The position numbers and the translations under genes were made by a program. Under the pieces are notes generated by a model, which saw nothing but the letters and a program-made list of their open reading frames with translations, did not search any database and was not told where the DNA came from. From Bacteroidales bacterium (GTDB lineage: Bacteria > Bacteroidota > Bacteroidia > Bacteroidales > M50B96), in NCBI GenBank assembly GCA_021740905.1, contig JAIOYV010000043.1:1-57707 (forward strand): a stretch of DNA of 57,707 nt, in the 5' to 3' direction. Below, one piece after another: positions 23,894-32,225 of the stretch (position 1 is the stretch's first letter; each line of letters begins with the position of its first letter).

Positions 23894-24634
23894 TTACGAG
23901 GTTTGCGAAATATCCGTATTTACACCTGAACTTAGTTGCAGGTGCAGGCCACATTCGGTTTTTGTTGAGTTCTGCCAGCGACCACTTCTCTCACCACCTG
24001 CAAAATTACCCGGTGTAGTACATACATTTGGAGCGCACCCGATAGACGGATAGCCAAATTTATACAGGCTGTGGTATGGAACTTCGTTTTTGTGCAAGTA
24101 ATTCCACACATCGTCCCATTTCCAGTTAATGAGCGGATGGATACGGATCATACCCTTGCTATCGGTCATAAATACTTTATGACTGGCGCGGCTTGGTCCC
24201 TGGTCTTTACGTATACCTGAAATCCAGTGATGATAGCCAGCCTCGTTCATGACCCTTTCCTGTGGTTCAATTTTGTTGATCTGGCAGCAAAGGTCGGGGT
24301 TTGAGTTATAAAGTTCGGGGCCATACTTTTTTTCGAATTCCTCGTGTGGAATTTTAGAAGATACAGTTTGGATATTAAAATTGAATTCCTGGATGATCTT
24401 GTCCCTAAACTCAAGGGTTTCGGGAAAGTGGTAGCCTGTGTCGATAAAATAGACAGGAAGTTCTGGAAAAAGCTTGTGCATCTTATGAAGGATCACCATT
24501 CCCGAAATCTGAAAAGAAGTCATCATGGCCAGATTGCCCGAAAGGTTTTCGCTGCACCACATAAGAATTTCATCGGGACTTGCCCCCTGAAATTTCTTGT
24601 TCAGCATTTGTAAATCTTCTGTATTGATTTTCAT
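23894..24634 (-). CDS. cysH: APS/PAPS reductase-like protein with altered Fe-S cysteine spacing
   Basis: 246 residues. The C-terminal ECGLH holds the catalytic cysteine (C228), and CC at 116-117 plus cysteines at 200 and 205 indicate a [4Fe-4S] APS-reductase type. The second pair is C-x4-C (GCAPNVC) where the family normally has C-x2-C. The PAPS-site region (TSFQISGMVILHK) and 'YFIDTGYHFPET' are typical, and 'SGIRKDQGPSR' matches the family. Reaction expected: APS plus thioredoxin to sulfite plus AMP. It lies 40 bp downstream of the acyltransferase and 131 bp upstream of the cysteate-synthase-like gene, so sulfite made here would feed cysteate synthesis. Confidence 0.85.
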   Translation of the reverse strand: MKINTEDLQMLNKKFQGASPDEILMWCSENLSGNLAMMTSFQISGMVILHKMHKLFPELPVYFIDTGYHFPETLEFRDKIIQEFNFNIQTVSSKIPHEEFEKKYGPELYNSNPDLCCQINKIEPQERVMNEAGYHHWISGIRKDQGPSRASHKVFMTDSKGMIRIHPLINWKWDDVWNYLHKNEVPYHSLYKFGYPSIGCAPNVCTTPGNFAGGERSGRWQNSTKTECGLHLQLSSGVNTDISQTS

Positions 24635-24673
24635 ATTTGATCCTCCTGTTTATGATCTTTGTTTAATTCTGAT

Positions 24674-25921
24674 CTACACTGACATGTCTGTTACCTGGTC
24701 TGCATCGTATTTTCCGGCCTGAAGTTTTTCATTCACTTCTGAAAAAGCTTTGATGGTATATTCAACATCTTCGAGTGTATGCACAGCGGTTGGGATAAGG
24801 CGCAACATAATCACCCCTTTTGGTACAACTGGGTAAACAACTATTGAGCAGAATATCCCGTAATTTTCACGTAAATCCAGCAACACATTTGTGGCCTGTC
24901 CAACCTGGCCTTTGAAAAATACAGGTGTTACAGGTGAGTTGGTTGCTCCTAAATCGAAGCCTTTTGCTTTAAGTCCACTTTGTAGGGCATGAACAATTTT
25001 CCAAAGATCTTCGCGCAGGTGCTTCGCATTTTTCAATAGCTCGAGACGCTTCAAGGCACCCACTACCATAGGCATAGGCAACGATTTGGCATAAATCTGC
25101 GAGCGCATGTTGTAGCGCAGCACGTCGATAATGTCTTTGTCTCCAGCTACAAAAGCTCCAATGCCGGCCATCGACTTGGCAAAAGTCCCGAAGTAAAGAT
25201 CTACCTGATCCTGAACTTTGAAATGCTCACCAGTTCCGGCACCCGTTTCACCCATCGTTCCAAAGCCATGAGCATCATCAACTAGTAATCGGAAGCTGAA
25301 ATCTTTTTTCATGGCAACAATTTCGTCCAATTTGCCCAGGTCGCCCGACATTCCGAACACACCCTCAGTGATGACCAAAATACCACCACCGGTTTTGTCG
25401 GTCAGATGTTGTGCATGTTCCAATTGTTTGCGAAGGCTTTCCATGTCGTTGTGGCCATACACAAAGCGTTTGCCCATGTGAAGGCGAAGTCCATCGAGGA
25501 TACAGGCATGAGATTCTGCATCGTACACAATCACATCTTTTCGGTCGACAGTCGAATCGATAATCGAAACCATTCCCTGGTAACCATAATTCAACAGATA
25601 TGATTTTTCTTTATGAACAAAAGCAGCCAATCCTTCTTCCAATTCCTGGTGCTTGCTGGTTTGCCCCGACATAATGCGGGCACCCATTGGGTATGCCATG
25701 CCCCATTCTGCGGCTGCATCGGCATCGGCTTTTCGAACTTCTGGGTGGTTGGCCAACCCAATATAATTGTTGAGACTCCAGTTCAAAACTTCTTTTCCCT
25801 GAAACATCATCCTGGGATTGATCTGACCCTCCAACTTAGGGAAGGTATAATACCCGTCGGCAAGGTGTTGATACTGCCCCAGGGGTGTTGTCTTCGATTT
25901 TAATTTGTCAAAAATATCCAC
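24674..25921 (-). CDS. Alpha-oxoamine synthase, probable cysteate fatty acyltransferase (capnine synthesis)
   Basis: 415 residues of the AONS/KBL/SPT family. PLP lysine K249 in GTFAKSMAG, cofactor-contact DDAHGFG (215-221) and 'SHACILDGLR' (137-146) are visible. The N-terminal 'DGYYTFPKLEGQINPRM' and 'NNYIGLANHPEVRKADADAA' are characteristic of the Bacteroidota subgroup that contains the Flavobacterium johnsoniae enzyme required for capnine/sulfobacin synthesis and efficient gliding. Reaction proposed: L-cysteate + acyl-thioester to 3-ketocapnine + CO2. Serine palmitoyltransferase is the alternative, but the sulfur genes next door favour cysteate. It is first of the minus-strand operon. Confidence 0.8.
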   Translation of the reverse strand: MDIFDKLKSKTTPLGQYQHLADGYYTFPKLEGQINPRMMFQGKEVLNWSLNNYIGLANHPEVRKADADAAAEWGMAYPMGARIMSGQTSKHQELEEGLAAFVHKEKSYLLNYGYQGMVSIIDSTVDRKDVIVYDAESHACILDGLRLHMGKRFVYGHNDMESLRKQLEHAQHLTDKTGGGILVITEGVFGMSGDLGKLDEIVAMKKDFSFRLLVDDAHGFGTMGETGAGTGEHFKVQDQVDLYFGTFAKSMAGIGAFVAGDKDIIDVLRYNMRSQIYAKSLPMPMVVGALKRLELLKNAKHLREDLWKIVHALQSGLKAKGFDLGATNSPVTPVFFKGQVGQATNVLLDLRENYGIFCSIVVYPVVPKGVIMLRLIPTAVHTLEDVEYTIKAFSEVNEKLQAGKYDADQVTDMSV

Positions 25922-26257
25922 GTGCGTAATCTGATTTTGTCTTGTTATTTTATAAAACTTGAATCAAATATCCGAAAATAGACCGAACCATTAGACCGAA
26001 CTTAGCACCTTGAACCTATTGGCTTTTTGTACGGCGTTCAATCTTCGTGGCTTGAACATCCAATCTGCATTATATCAACAGTATGGCTATTTAATAATGT
26101 GAGAATTCAGGAGCGTGTGGTCTTGAAAATATTATCAACAATTCATTTTTTTTGGTTGAAAACATGATAAAAATCAATCCTCCGAGAGTTGATTGCTTGA
26201 TGTTAATTTTTATGATATGCAATTTCTTTTTTCTTTTGTACGAACGAAATTGAATGA
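25922..26257. other. 336-bp divergent regulatory region of the sulfonolipid locus
   Basis: It separates the minus-strand acyltransferase from the plus-strand SDR gene. Two direct copies of TAGACCGAAC (25979-25988 and 25992-26001, 13-bp period) lie 58-80 bp upstream of the acyltransferase. An inverted pair AATCAA/TTGATT (26172-26177 and 26189-26194) lies upstream of the SDR gene. Both are operator candidates. Confidence 0.45.
25979..26001. promoter_or_regulatory. Direct repeat TAGACCGAAC x2
   Basis: Two perfect 10-bp direct repeats separated by CAT in the divergent promoter region. A tandem binding site for a regulator of the sulfonolipid operon is possible. Confidence 0.4.
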
Positions 26258-27052
26258 ATGGACTACAGAGGAAAAACAGTTTGGATTACCGGGGCAAGTT
26301 CCGGGATCGGGGAGGCAGTGGCCAAAGAGTTTGCCCATGAGGGAGCACGACTTGTGATCTCTTCGCCCGAAATAGAAGAATTGGAAAGGGTTCGAAAAGA
26401 ATGTCTGGAATTTTGCCAGGACTGTCTTGTATTGCCTTTAGACCTTACCCGTCAAGATGAGTTCCCGCAACTTGTCGAAAAGGTATTGTCAGATTTTGGA
26501 AGCATCAACCTTCTAATAAACAATGGGGGAATTAGTCAACGTTCGCTGGTTTCGGAAACCCCCATCGAAATAGACCGGAAGGTTTTTGAGATAAATTTCT
26601 TCGGGACTATTGCCCTCACCAAAGCCGTGTTGCCGGTCATGCTAAAACAAGGTTCGGGACAAATAGCTGCCGTAAGCAGCATTACGGGGAAGTTTGGGTT
26701 TCCATTGCGTTCGGCTTATTCGGCATCGAAACATGCCCTGTTTGGCTTTTTTGAAACACTCTACCTGGAAAATGCAAAAAATGGTATTAAGGTGAATATG
26801 ATTATTCCCGGCAGGGTACAAACAGCTATTTCAAAACATGCAATCACTTCGAACGGTTCGGCACATGGTAAGATGGACGATGGACAGTCCGGTGGGATTA
26901 CAAAAGAACTAGCCGCCAGAAAAATTATAATCGGCTTACGAAAAGATAAAAAGGAAATCCTTGTGGGGGCAAAGGAGTTGAACATGGTACATATCAGAAG
27001 GTTTTTTCCTGCATTATTCCGAAGGATTGCTATGAATATTAAAGCGACGTAA
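26258..27052 (+). CDS. SDR-family oxidoreductase, probable 3-ketocapnine reductase
   Basis: 264 residues, classical short-chain dehydrogenase. Cofactor motif TGASSGIG (11-18), NNGG (88-91), and catalytic S141, Y154 and K158 (SAYSASKHA). The C-terminal lipid-reductase-like tail (HIRRFFPALFRRIAMNI) is basic and amphipathic, as in 3-ketosphinganine reductases that bind membranes. Divergently placed 336 bp from the cysteate acyltransferase, it is the natural candidate for the NADPH reduction of 3-ketocapnine to capnine. Other lipid or sterol substrates cannot be excluded. Confidence 0.8.
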   Translation: MDYRGKTVWITGASSGIGEAVAKEFAHEGARLVISSPEIEELERVRKECLEFCQDCLVLPLDLTRQDEFPQLVEKVLSDFGSINLLINNGGISQRSLVSETPIEIDRKVFEINFFGTIALTKAVLPVMLKQGSGQIAAVSSITGKFGFPLRSAYSASKHALFGFFETLYLENAKNGIKVNMIIPGRVQTAISKHAITSNGSAHGKMDDGQSGGITKELAARKIIIGLRKDKKEILVGAKELNMVHIRRFFPALFRRIAMNIKAT

Positions 27053-27119
27053 ATTAGTTGAATAGTTGAGTTTGTCGAAGATTTTGAAAATTGGAAATTT
27101 GGCAGAATGGAACAAGAAA

Positions 27120-27200
27120 GAACTATTTAACTTTGACTAAACAACTCAGTACTTATAAACCCGGAACTTTTTTAACTCAGAACTTTTGAACTCAGAACTA
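27120..27200. repeat. Degenerate AACTCAGAACTTT repeats
   Basis: Copies of AACTCAGAACTTTT and variants, the inverse of the AGTTCTGAGTT stretches at 9909-9990 and 10826-10872. Low-complexity dispersed family. Confidence 0.5.
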
Positions 27201-27205
27201 ATATT

Positions 27206-28261
27206 ATGAAAATTATAAGTGGAATCCAACAAATTGGAATTGGCAACCCCAACACACCGGAAGCATGGCGATGGTATTGCAAAGCCTTCGGGATGGATGT
27301 ACCTATTTTTGATGAAGCCGCAGAAGCCGCTCTGATGCTGCCTTACACGGGTGGCGAACCGCGCAGCCGTCATGCTGTTTTGGCGATAAACTTACAAGGG
27401 GGTGGAGGCTTCGAAATATGGCAATACACTTCTCGAACATCAGAACCGGCAAATTTTGAAATTAAAGCGGGTGACCTGGGCATTTTTGCTGCGAAGATTA
27501 AAAGCCGAAATGTGGAAGCTGCCTTCGGGTATTTTAAAGCAGGCGATTTCAACTTGCTTTCAGAATTGGAAAAAGATCCACAAGGCAAACCCCATTTCTT
27601 TGTGCAGGATCCTTATAAAAACATATTCCAGGTAGTGGAAGGCGAGGGTTGGTTTTCGGAAGGCAATCATGTAACTGGAGGCCCTTTTGGGGCTATAATC
27701 GGAGTTTCCGACATCGACAAGTCGAAGAAGTTTTATGCTGATATTTTGGGCTACGACCAGACAATCTACGATGAAAAACAGGAGTTCAACGATTTCAAAT
27801 CAATCCCTGGTGGGGAGTATTCATTTCGACGGGTATTGCTTGGACATTCAAAACCCAGAGTAGGCGCGTTCAGCAAATTGCTTGGCCCTTCCCAAATTGA
27901 GTTGATCCAGGTGTTTGAACGTAAGCCCCGAAAGATCTTTGAAAACCGGTTTTGGGGCGACATTGGTTTTATCCATCTTTGTTTTGATGTATATGGGATG
28001 GCTTCCATAAAAAAGGAATGTGAAGCAGCCGGGCATCCTTTTACAGTTGACAGTGCCAACAGTTTCGACATGGGCGAAGCAGCCGGACATTTCACCTATA
28101 TCGAAGATCCCGACGGGGTATTGATCGAATTTGTGGAAACACATAAAATCCCCATTATAAAAAAACTGGGCTGGTACCTGAACCTCGAAAAGCGAGATCA
28201 TACAAAGACATTGCCTAATTTTATAATTAAGGCTTTGGGCTTGGGAAGGGTGAAGGATTAG
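27206..28261 (+). CDS. Two-domain VOC (glyoxalase/dioxygenase-fold) protein
   Basis: 351 residues containing two VOC modules (about 1-140 and 155-310). The second starts 'GAIIGVSDIDKSKKFYADIL' and ends 'FTYIEDPDGVLIEFVETHKI', with possible metal ligands E in IELIQV, H in IHLCFD and E in LIEFVE. The first half opens 'GIQQIGIGNPNTPEAWRWY'. The C-terminal ~40 residues have no VOC match. The enzyme activity is not predictable. It follows the SDR gene by 153 bp, on the same strand, and may belong to the lipid locus. Confidence 0.75.
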   Translation: MKIISGIQQIGIGNPNTPEAWRWYCKAFGMDVPIFDEAAEAALMLPYTGGEPRSRHAVLAINLQGGGGFEIWQYTSRTSEPANFEIKAGDLGIFAAKIKSRNVEAAFGYFKAGDFNLLSELEKDPQGKPHFFVQDPYKNIFQVVEGEGWFSEGNHVTGGPFGAIIGVSDIDKSKKFYADILGYDQTIYDEKQEFNDFKSIPGGEYSFRRVLLGHSKPRVGAFSKLLGPSQIELIQVFERKPRKIFENRFWGDIGFIHLCFDVYGMASIKKECEAAGHPFTVDSANSFDMGEAAGHFTYIEDPDGVLIEFVETHKIPIIKKLGWYLNLEKRDHTKTLPNFIIKALGLGRVKD

Positions 28262-28284
28262 ATGATTAATTTAAATAGTTTAAG

Positions 28285-28887
28285 ATGAAAAAAGCAGCTT
28301 TAGTTTATCTAATTTTAATAACAACAGGATTCATTTTGGTTAGTTGTCAGACTACAAATAATAAGGAAAATAGGAATAATCAAAGTACAAAAAGTGATTA
28401 TGATCCATTAGTAGAATTAGCTGGGAATAAGATATTTTCATCACTGAAAAACAATGTTATTTATGAGAATTCTATCCAAGAAGATGGTGACTATTCAATT
28501 GTATATAGTGATGATACTACAAATGTTGAACAGAATGACATTATGAAGGAATATTGCACTGTTGAAAAGAATACCATCCTTGTTGGCGATTTGAATAATG
28601 ATGGGATTGACGATTTTGCCATTAGGTATATCTGTGGCCCAGAGATGGGGAATATGTTTAGTCTCAATTGGTTTATATTTTTGAAAAGTGGGAATGGATG
28701 GATTCAAATTGAAAATGATTTTGGTGGAGGTAGATTTGGAGATATTGAAAATATAATTGAAATACATGAAGGAATTATTAAGACTGAATTGTTTGAATTT
28801 GACAAGGAGGCATTTTCGCAAAGTAATAATGCAATTATAAAACACTATAAACTTTACGGGAATATTCTCAGATTATCAGAAACTTAA
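28285..28887 (+). CDS. Putative lipoprotein with Asp-rich FG-GAP-like motif
   Basis: Signal peptide with lipobox (FILVSC, C21) and an Asn/Lys-rich linker. Near residue 100 'VGDLNNDGIDDFAIRY' has the DxNxDGxxD calcium-binding pattern seen in FG-GAP/VCBS repeats. No further domain is recognised. The AT-rich composition is above that of the neighbouring enzymes, which hints at recent acquisition. The start ATG follows the VOC gene by 23 bp. Confidence 0.6.
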   Translation: MKKAALVYLILITTGFILVSCQTTNNKENRNNQSTKSDYDPLVELAGNKIFSSLKNNVIYENSIQEDGDYSIVYSDDTTNVEQNDIMKEYCTVEKNTILVGDLNNDGIDDFAIRYICGPEMGNMFSLNWFIFLKSGNGWIQIENDFGGGRFGDIENIIEIHEGIIKTELFEFDKEAFSQSNNAIIKHYKLYGNILRLSET

Positions 28888-28936
28888 TTTTAAAGGTTCA
28901 TTGTCTCACAAAAAGGTCGTAATTTTGAATAAAAAA

Positions 28937-29794
28937 ATGATGGACAACATTCGTGAAAAATATATCAATCCCTTTACCGATTTTGGTTTCAAGAGATTGT
29001 TTGGCGAAGAACCCAATAAAGACCTTCTTCTTGATTTCCTAAATGAGCTTTTAAAGGATTTGGAAGGAAACATTGTTGACCTGACCTATTTGAAATCTGA
29101 AAAACTTGGTATTACTGAACATGAAAGAAAAGCTATTTTCGACCTTTATTGTGAAAATGAAAAAGGAGAGAAATTCATTGTTGAAATGCAAAAAGCCAAA
29201 CAGAATTTCTTCAAGGACAGAAGCATTTTCTATTCTACATTCCCAATCCAGGAGCAAGCTCAGAAAGCGGAATGGAATTTCGAGCTAAAGGCTGTTTATA
29301 CCATTGGCATCCTGGATTTTGTATTTGATGAAGATAAAAACGACAAGGACAAGTATCGCTATGACATTAAGCTTAAAGACATTGACACCAACAAGGTGTT
29401 TTATGATAAGTTGACATTTATTTATTTTGAAATGCCCAAATTCAATAAATCGATTGATAAGCTTGAAACAAGGTTTGATAAGTGGTTATATGTCTTAAAA
29501 AATCTTCATAAGCTGGACAGGCTCCCCGATTCATTGAGAGAAAAAGCATTCGAACGGGTTTTTGAGGTGGCTGAAATCGCTAAATTTTCAATTGAAGAAT
29601 ACCGAATATATGAAGATAGCCTGAAATATTACAGAGATTTAAAAAATGTAATAGACACCGCAAGAGATAATGCAATAGACAAAACAACAATAGAGATTGC
29701 AAAAAACTTACTTCAAAATGGGGTAAACGTGGAAACTATTTCGAAATCTACTGGTATAACAATTCAGCAAATTGAAAAACTTCGAGTTGAGTAG
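28937..29794 (+). CDS. Rpn/PD-(D/E)XK nuclease family transposase-like protein
   Basis: The ATG at 28937 (MMDNIREKYINPFTDFGFKRLFG) is chosen; a TTG 12 codons upstream would add an atypical tail. 'NPFTDFGFKRLFG' is the signature of the Bacteroidota Rpn-like family. Core nuclease residues appear as the D/E cluster 'KAIFDLYCENEKGEKFIVEMQ', i.e. D...E-x-Q. Family members act in recA-independent recombination or resemble transposase nucleases. The C-terminus (NGVNVETISKSTGITIQQIEKL) is a helix-turn-helix-like segment. Many copies usually occur per genome; only one is here. Confidence 0.82.
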   Translation: MMDNIREKYINPFTDFGFKRLFGEEPNKDLLLDFLNELLKDLEGNIVDLTYLKSEKLGITEHERKAIFDLYCENEKGEKFIVEMQKAKQNFFKDRSIFYSTFPIQEQAQKAEWNFELKAVYTIGILDFVFDEDKNDKDKYRYDIKLKDIDTNKVFYDKLTFIYFEMPKFNKSIDKLETRFDKWLYVLKNLHKLDRLPDSLREKAFERVFEVAEIAKFSIEEYRIYEDSLKYYRDLKNVIDTARDNAIDKTTIEIAKNLLQNGVNVETISKSTGITIQQIEKLRVE

Positions 29795-29853
29795 ACAATT
29801 AATTTGGAACGATCATTGTAAACTCGCCCTCAGAATTATTAAAAACAGAAATC

Positions 29854-30288
29854 ATGAAAACAAAAACCCGATTTTCCATTTTGATGATAGTCCTGTCTTT
29901 TTTATTTGTTTCCTGCGAGCAAGCAAATAGTATTATTAACCCTGATGATGCCCGAAGTCAATACACTGGTATCTGGAATGTTGTTGAAAACAGCACAACT
30001 TTTGGCACGCAATATTACGATGTTGAGTTTTTCGCCACTAGTAGTGACAAAACTATTATCAATATGGCCAACTTTTTTGCCCTAGGCACTTGGGCTGAAG
30101 TAGAAGCCGAATTAAATAATGATTTACTCGTAATTCCTTTGCAAACTGTTGAAGGATATAAGATTTATGGACAGGGAAGCATTTCTAGTAATCAAAAAAG
30201 CATCAACTTTAGCTTCACTGTGGAAGAAGTAGCCACTGCCAAATCGGTACACTCCGAAGTAGTTACTGCGGTATTCACGAAGCAATAA
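29854..30288 (+). CDS. Small putative lipoprotein
   Basis: 144 residues. Signal peptide with lipobox (FLFVSC, C21), then 'YTGIWNVVENSTTFGTQYYDV', which resembles the first strands of lipocalin-like Bacteroidota lipoproteins. No further assignment is possible. The gene is convergent with hcp, with a shared terminator hairpin between them. Confidence 0.6.
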   Translation: MKTKTRFSILMIVLSFLFVSCEQANSIINPDDARSQYTGIWNVVENSTTFGTQYYDVEFFATSSDKTIINMANFFALGTWAEVEAELNNDLLVIPLQTVEGYKIYGQGSISSNQKSINFSFTVEEVATAKSVHSEVVTAVFTKQ

Positions 30289-30304
30289 ATTGGAATCTCG
30301 GGAT

Positions 30305-30332
30305 GTAGAGACACAATGCATTGCGCCTCTAC
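30305..30332. repeat. GTAGAGACACAATG...CATTGCGCCTCTAC palindrome
   Basis: A diverged member of the GTAGAGACGCGAT palindrome family; 14-base arms with two mismatches. Confidence 0.7.
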
Positions 30333-30346
30333 GAGGCCATATACAT

Positions 30347-30375
30347 AAAACCCCGGACAATTTGCCCGGGGTTTT
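30347..30375. terminator. Bidirectional terminator between lipoprotein gene and hcp
   Basis: Ten-bp perfect stem AAAACCCCGG/CCGGGGTTTT with a nine-base loop, with A-runs on one side and T-runs on the other, between two convergent stop codons. Confidence 0.85.
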
Positions 30376-30398
30376 GAATTCAAAAATATCTACTATTT

Positions 30399-32048
30399 TT
30401 AGTTGGCCATGAACATTTCAATGTCGGCCTTCACCTCAGAGGTTCCGCCAATCCCAAATGTTTCAACCAAAACCTTAGCTACATTTGGTGATAAGAATGC
30501 CGGCAGGGTTGGGCCGAGGTGGATATTTTTCACACCAAGATGCAACAAGGCTAGCAATACAATCACAGCCTTTTGCTCGTACCAGGCAATGTTATAAGCT
30601 ATTGGCAAATCGTTGATGTCTTCCAGTTCAAAAACCTCTTTCAATTTCAATGCAATCACTGCCAATGAATAGGAGTCGTTGCATTGACCTGCATCAAGAA
30701 CCCGTGGGATACCCCCAATATCGCCCATTTCCAATTTATTGTAGCGATACTTGGCACAACCGGCAGTTAACACCACTGTGTCTTTTGGTAATTCTGCAGC
30801 AAAGTAGGTATAGTACGAACGCCCATTCTGGCGACCATCGCAACCGGCCATCACGAAGAATTTCTTGATTGCCCCAGATTTCACAGCGTCAACCACTTTG
30901 TCTGCCAATGCAAGAACCTGGTTGTGGGCAAAACCACCAACTATTTCACCATCCTCGATTTGGGTTGGGGCCGGGCTTTTTTTGGCGTGCTCGATTATTT
31001 CCGAAAAATCTTTTGTTCCATTGCTGGTCTCAATGTGCTTGAAACCAGGGAAACCCGCTGCGCCGGTTGTATAGACTTTATCGGCATAAGTAGCATCCGA
31101 TTTTGGAGGTACAATGCAGTTTGTGGTAAAAAGAACTGGGCCGTTGAAAGAGGTGAATTCTTCTTTTTGCTGCCACCAGGCATTGCCATAATTACCCACA
31201 AAGTTTTCGTATTTTTTGAATTCTGGATAATAATGAGCTGGCAACATTTCGCTGTGGGTGTACACATCAACGCCTGTTCCCTGGGTTTGCTCCAACAAAT
31301 CTTTCAGGTCTTTCAGGTCGTGGCCACTAATAAGGATCGCAGGGTTGTTGCGTGTCCCTGTTTTTACTTTGGTGATTTCAGGCATCCCGTAAGCCGAAGT
31401 ATTGGCTGTGTCTAACAAGGCCAAAACATCCACCCCAAATTTCCCGGTTTCCATAACCAGGGCAACCAGTTCGTCTGTGGTCATTGCATCGTTGGTCATT
31501 GATACAAGAGTGGTTTGCATGAAAGCATAGATCTCGGTCTTTTCGTGTCCAAGCACTGCGGCATGTTCAGCATAAGCGGCCAATCCTTTCAATCCATAAA
31601 GGATGAGTGCGCGAAGTGAGCGAACATCTTCGTTGGGGGCATCAATCTTGTTCCCAACTATGGCGGCCTTAACAAGGAATTCTTCTTTCGAATCGGCTGT
31701 CCATGTGCATGATTCGTGCATTTTTTCTGCGAATTTTGCCCCTGCAGCTTCCGCCTTCTTTCGCATCTCTCGGCGTAGAGCAAGGGATTCTCTGATTTTT
31801 TTGACAAACACATCGGCATCGAAATTCACGTTTGTGATGGTCATAAACAAGGCATTGGTGATAAAACGGTCGGTGTTGAGGTCGGTCACTCCTTTTTCGC
31901 GGGCTTTCACTGCAAAGTACGACAAGCCTTTGAGCGTGAAAACAAATACGTCCTGTAAATCGATTACTTCATCGTTTACGCCACAAATACCAATTTTCCC
32001 TGTGCAGCCTGTGTTGTGAGCTGCTTCCTGACATTGATAACAAAACAT
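30399..32048 (-). CDS. hcp: Hybrid cluster protein (hydroxylamine reductase / NO-related)
   Basis: 549 residues. The N-terminal cysteines C3, C6, C15 and C22 ([22 protein letters not shown]) fit the short-spaced (class I-like) Hcp. Hybrid-cluster ligands are suggested by '[11 protein letters not shown]', '[12 protein letters not shown]', '[13 protein letters not shown]' and '[15 protein letters not shown]'. The protein reduces hydroxylamine and NO in vitro and protects against nitrosative stress. The gene follows the Fe-S protein and the Rrf2 regulator on the same strand. The position fits NO-responsive control. Confidence 0.95.
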   Translation of the reverse strand: MFCYQCQEAAHNTGCTGKIGICGVNDEVIDLQDVFVFTLKGLSYFAVKAREKGVTDLNTDRFITNALFMTITNVNFDADVFVKKIRESLALRREMRKKAEAAGAKFAEKMHESCTWTADSKEEFLVKAAIVGNKIDAPNEDVRSLRALILYGLKGLAAYAEHAAVLGHEKTEIYAFMQTTLVSMTNDAMTTDELVALVMETGKFGVDVLALLDTANTSAYGMPEITKVKTGTRNNPAILISGHDLKDLKDLLEQTQGTGVDVYTHSEMLPAHYYPEFKKYENFVGNYGNAWWQQKEEFTSFNGPVLFTTNCIVPPKSDATYADKVYTTGAAGFPGFKHIETSNGTKDFSEIIEHAKKSPAPTQIEDGEIVGGFAHNQVLALADKVVDAVKSGAIKKFFVMAGCDGRQNGRSYYTYFAAELPKDTVVLTAGCAKYRYNKLEMGDIGGIPRVLDAGQCNDSYSLAVIALKLKEVFELEDINDLPIAYNIAWYEQKAVIVLLALLHLGVKNIHLGPTLPAFLSPNVAKVLVETFGIGGTSEVKADIEMFMAN

Positions 32049-32225
32049 TTCTTTTGGTTTTAATAAATGAATTAGAAAATATGATTTTATACACAGGCAT
32101 TTTTGCCCATGTTGATTTTTGATTTTTTTATTGAAATTGGCTATCGGTCCTTGGCTATTTTCAGACTGTTTTTATAGTTTCAGTCCATTTACTCACCTAT
32201 TCAACCAATTACTCGCTCAACTAAT

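Noticed and set aside
24674-25921. Glycine C-acetyltransferase (threonine breakdown) for the alpha-oxoamine synthase
   Set aside because: No threonine dehydrogenase neighbour; the sulfur-assimilation and SDR neighbours and the N-terminal sequence fit cysteate acyltransferase.
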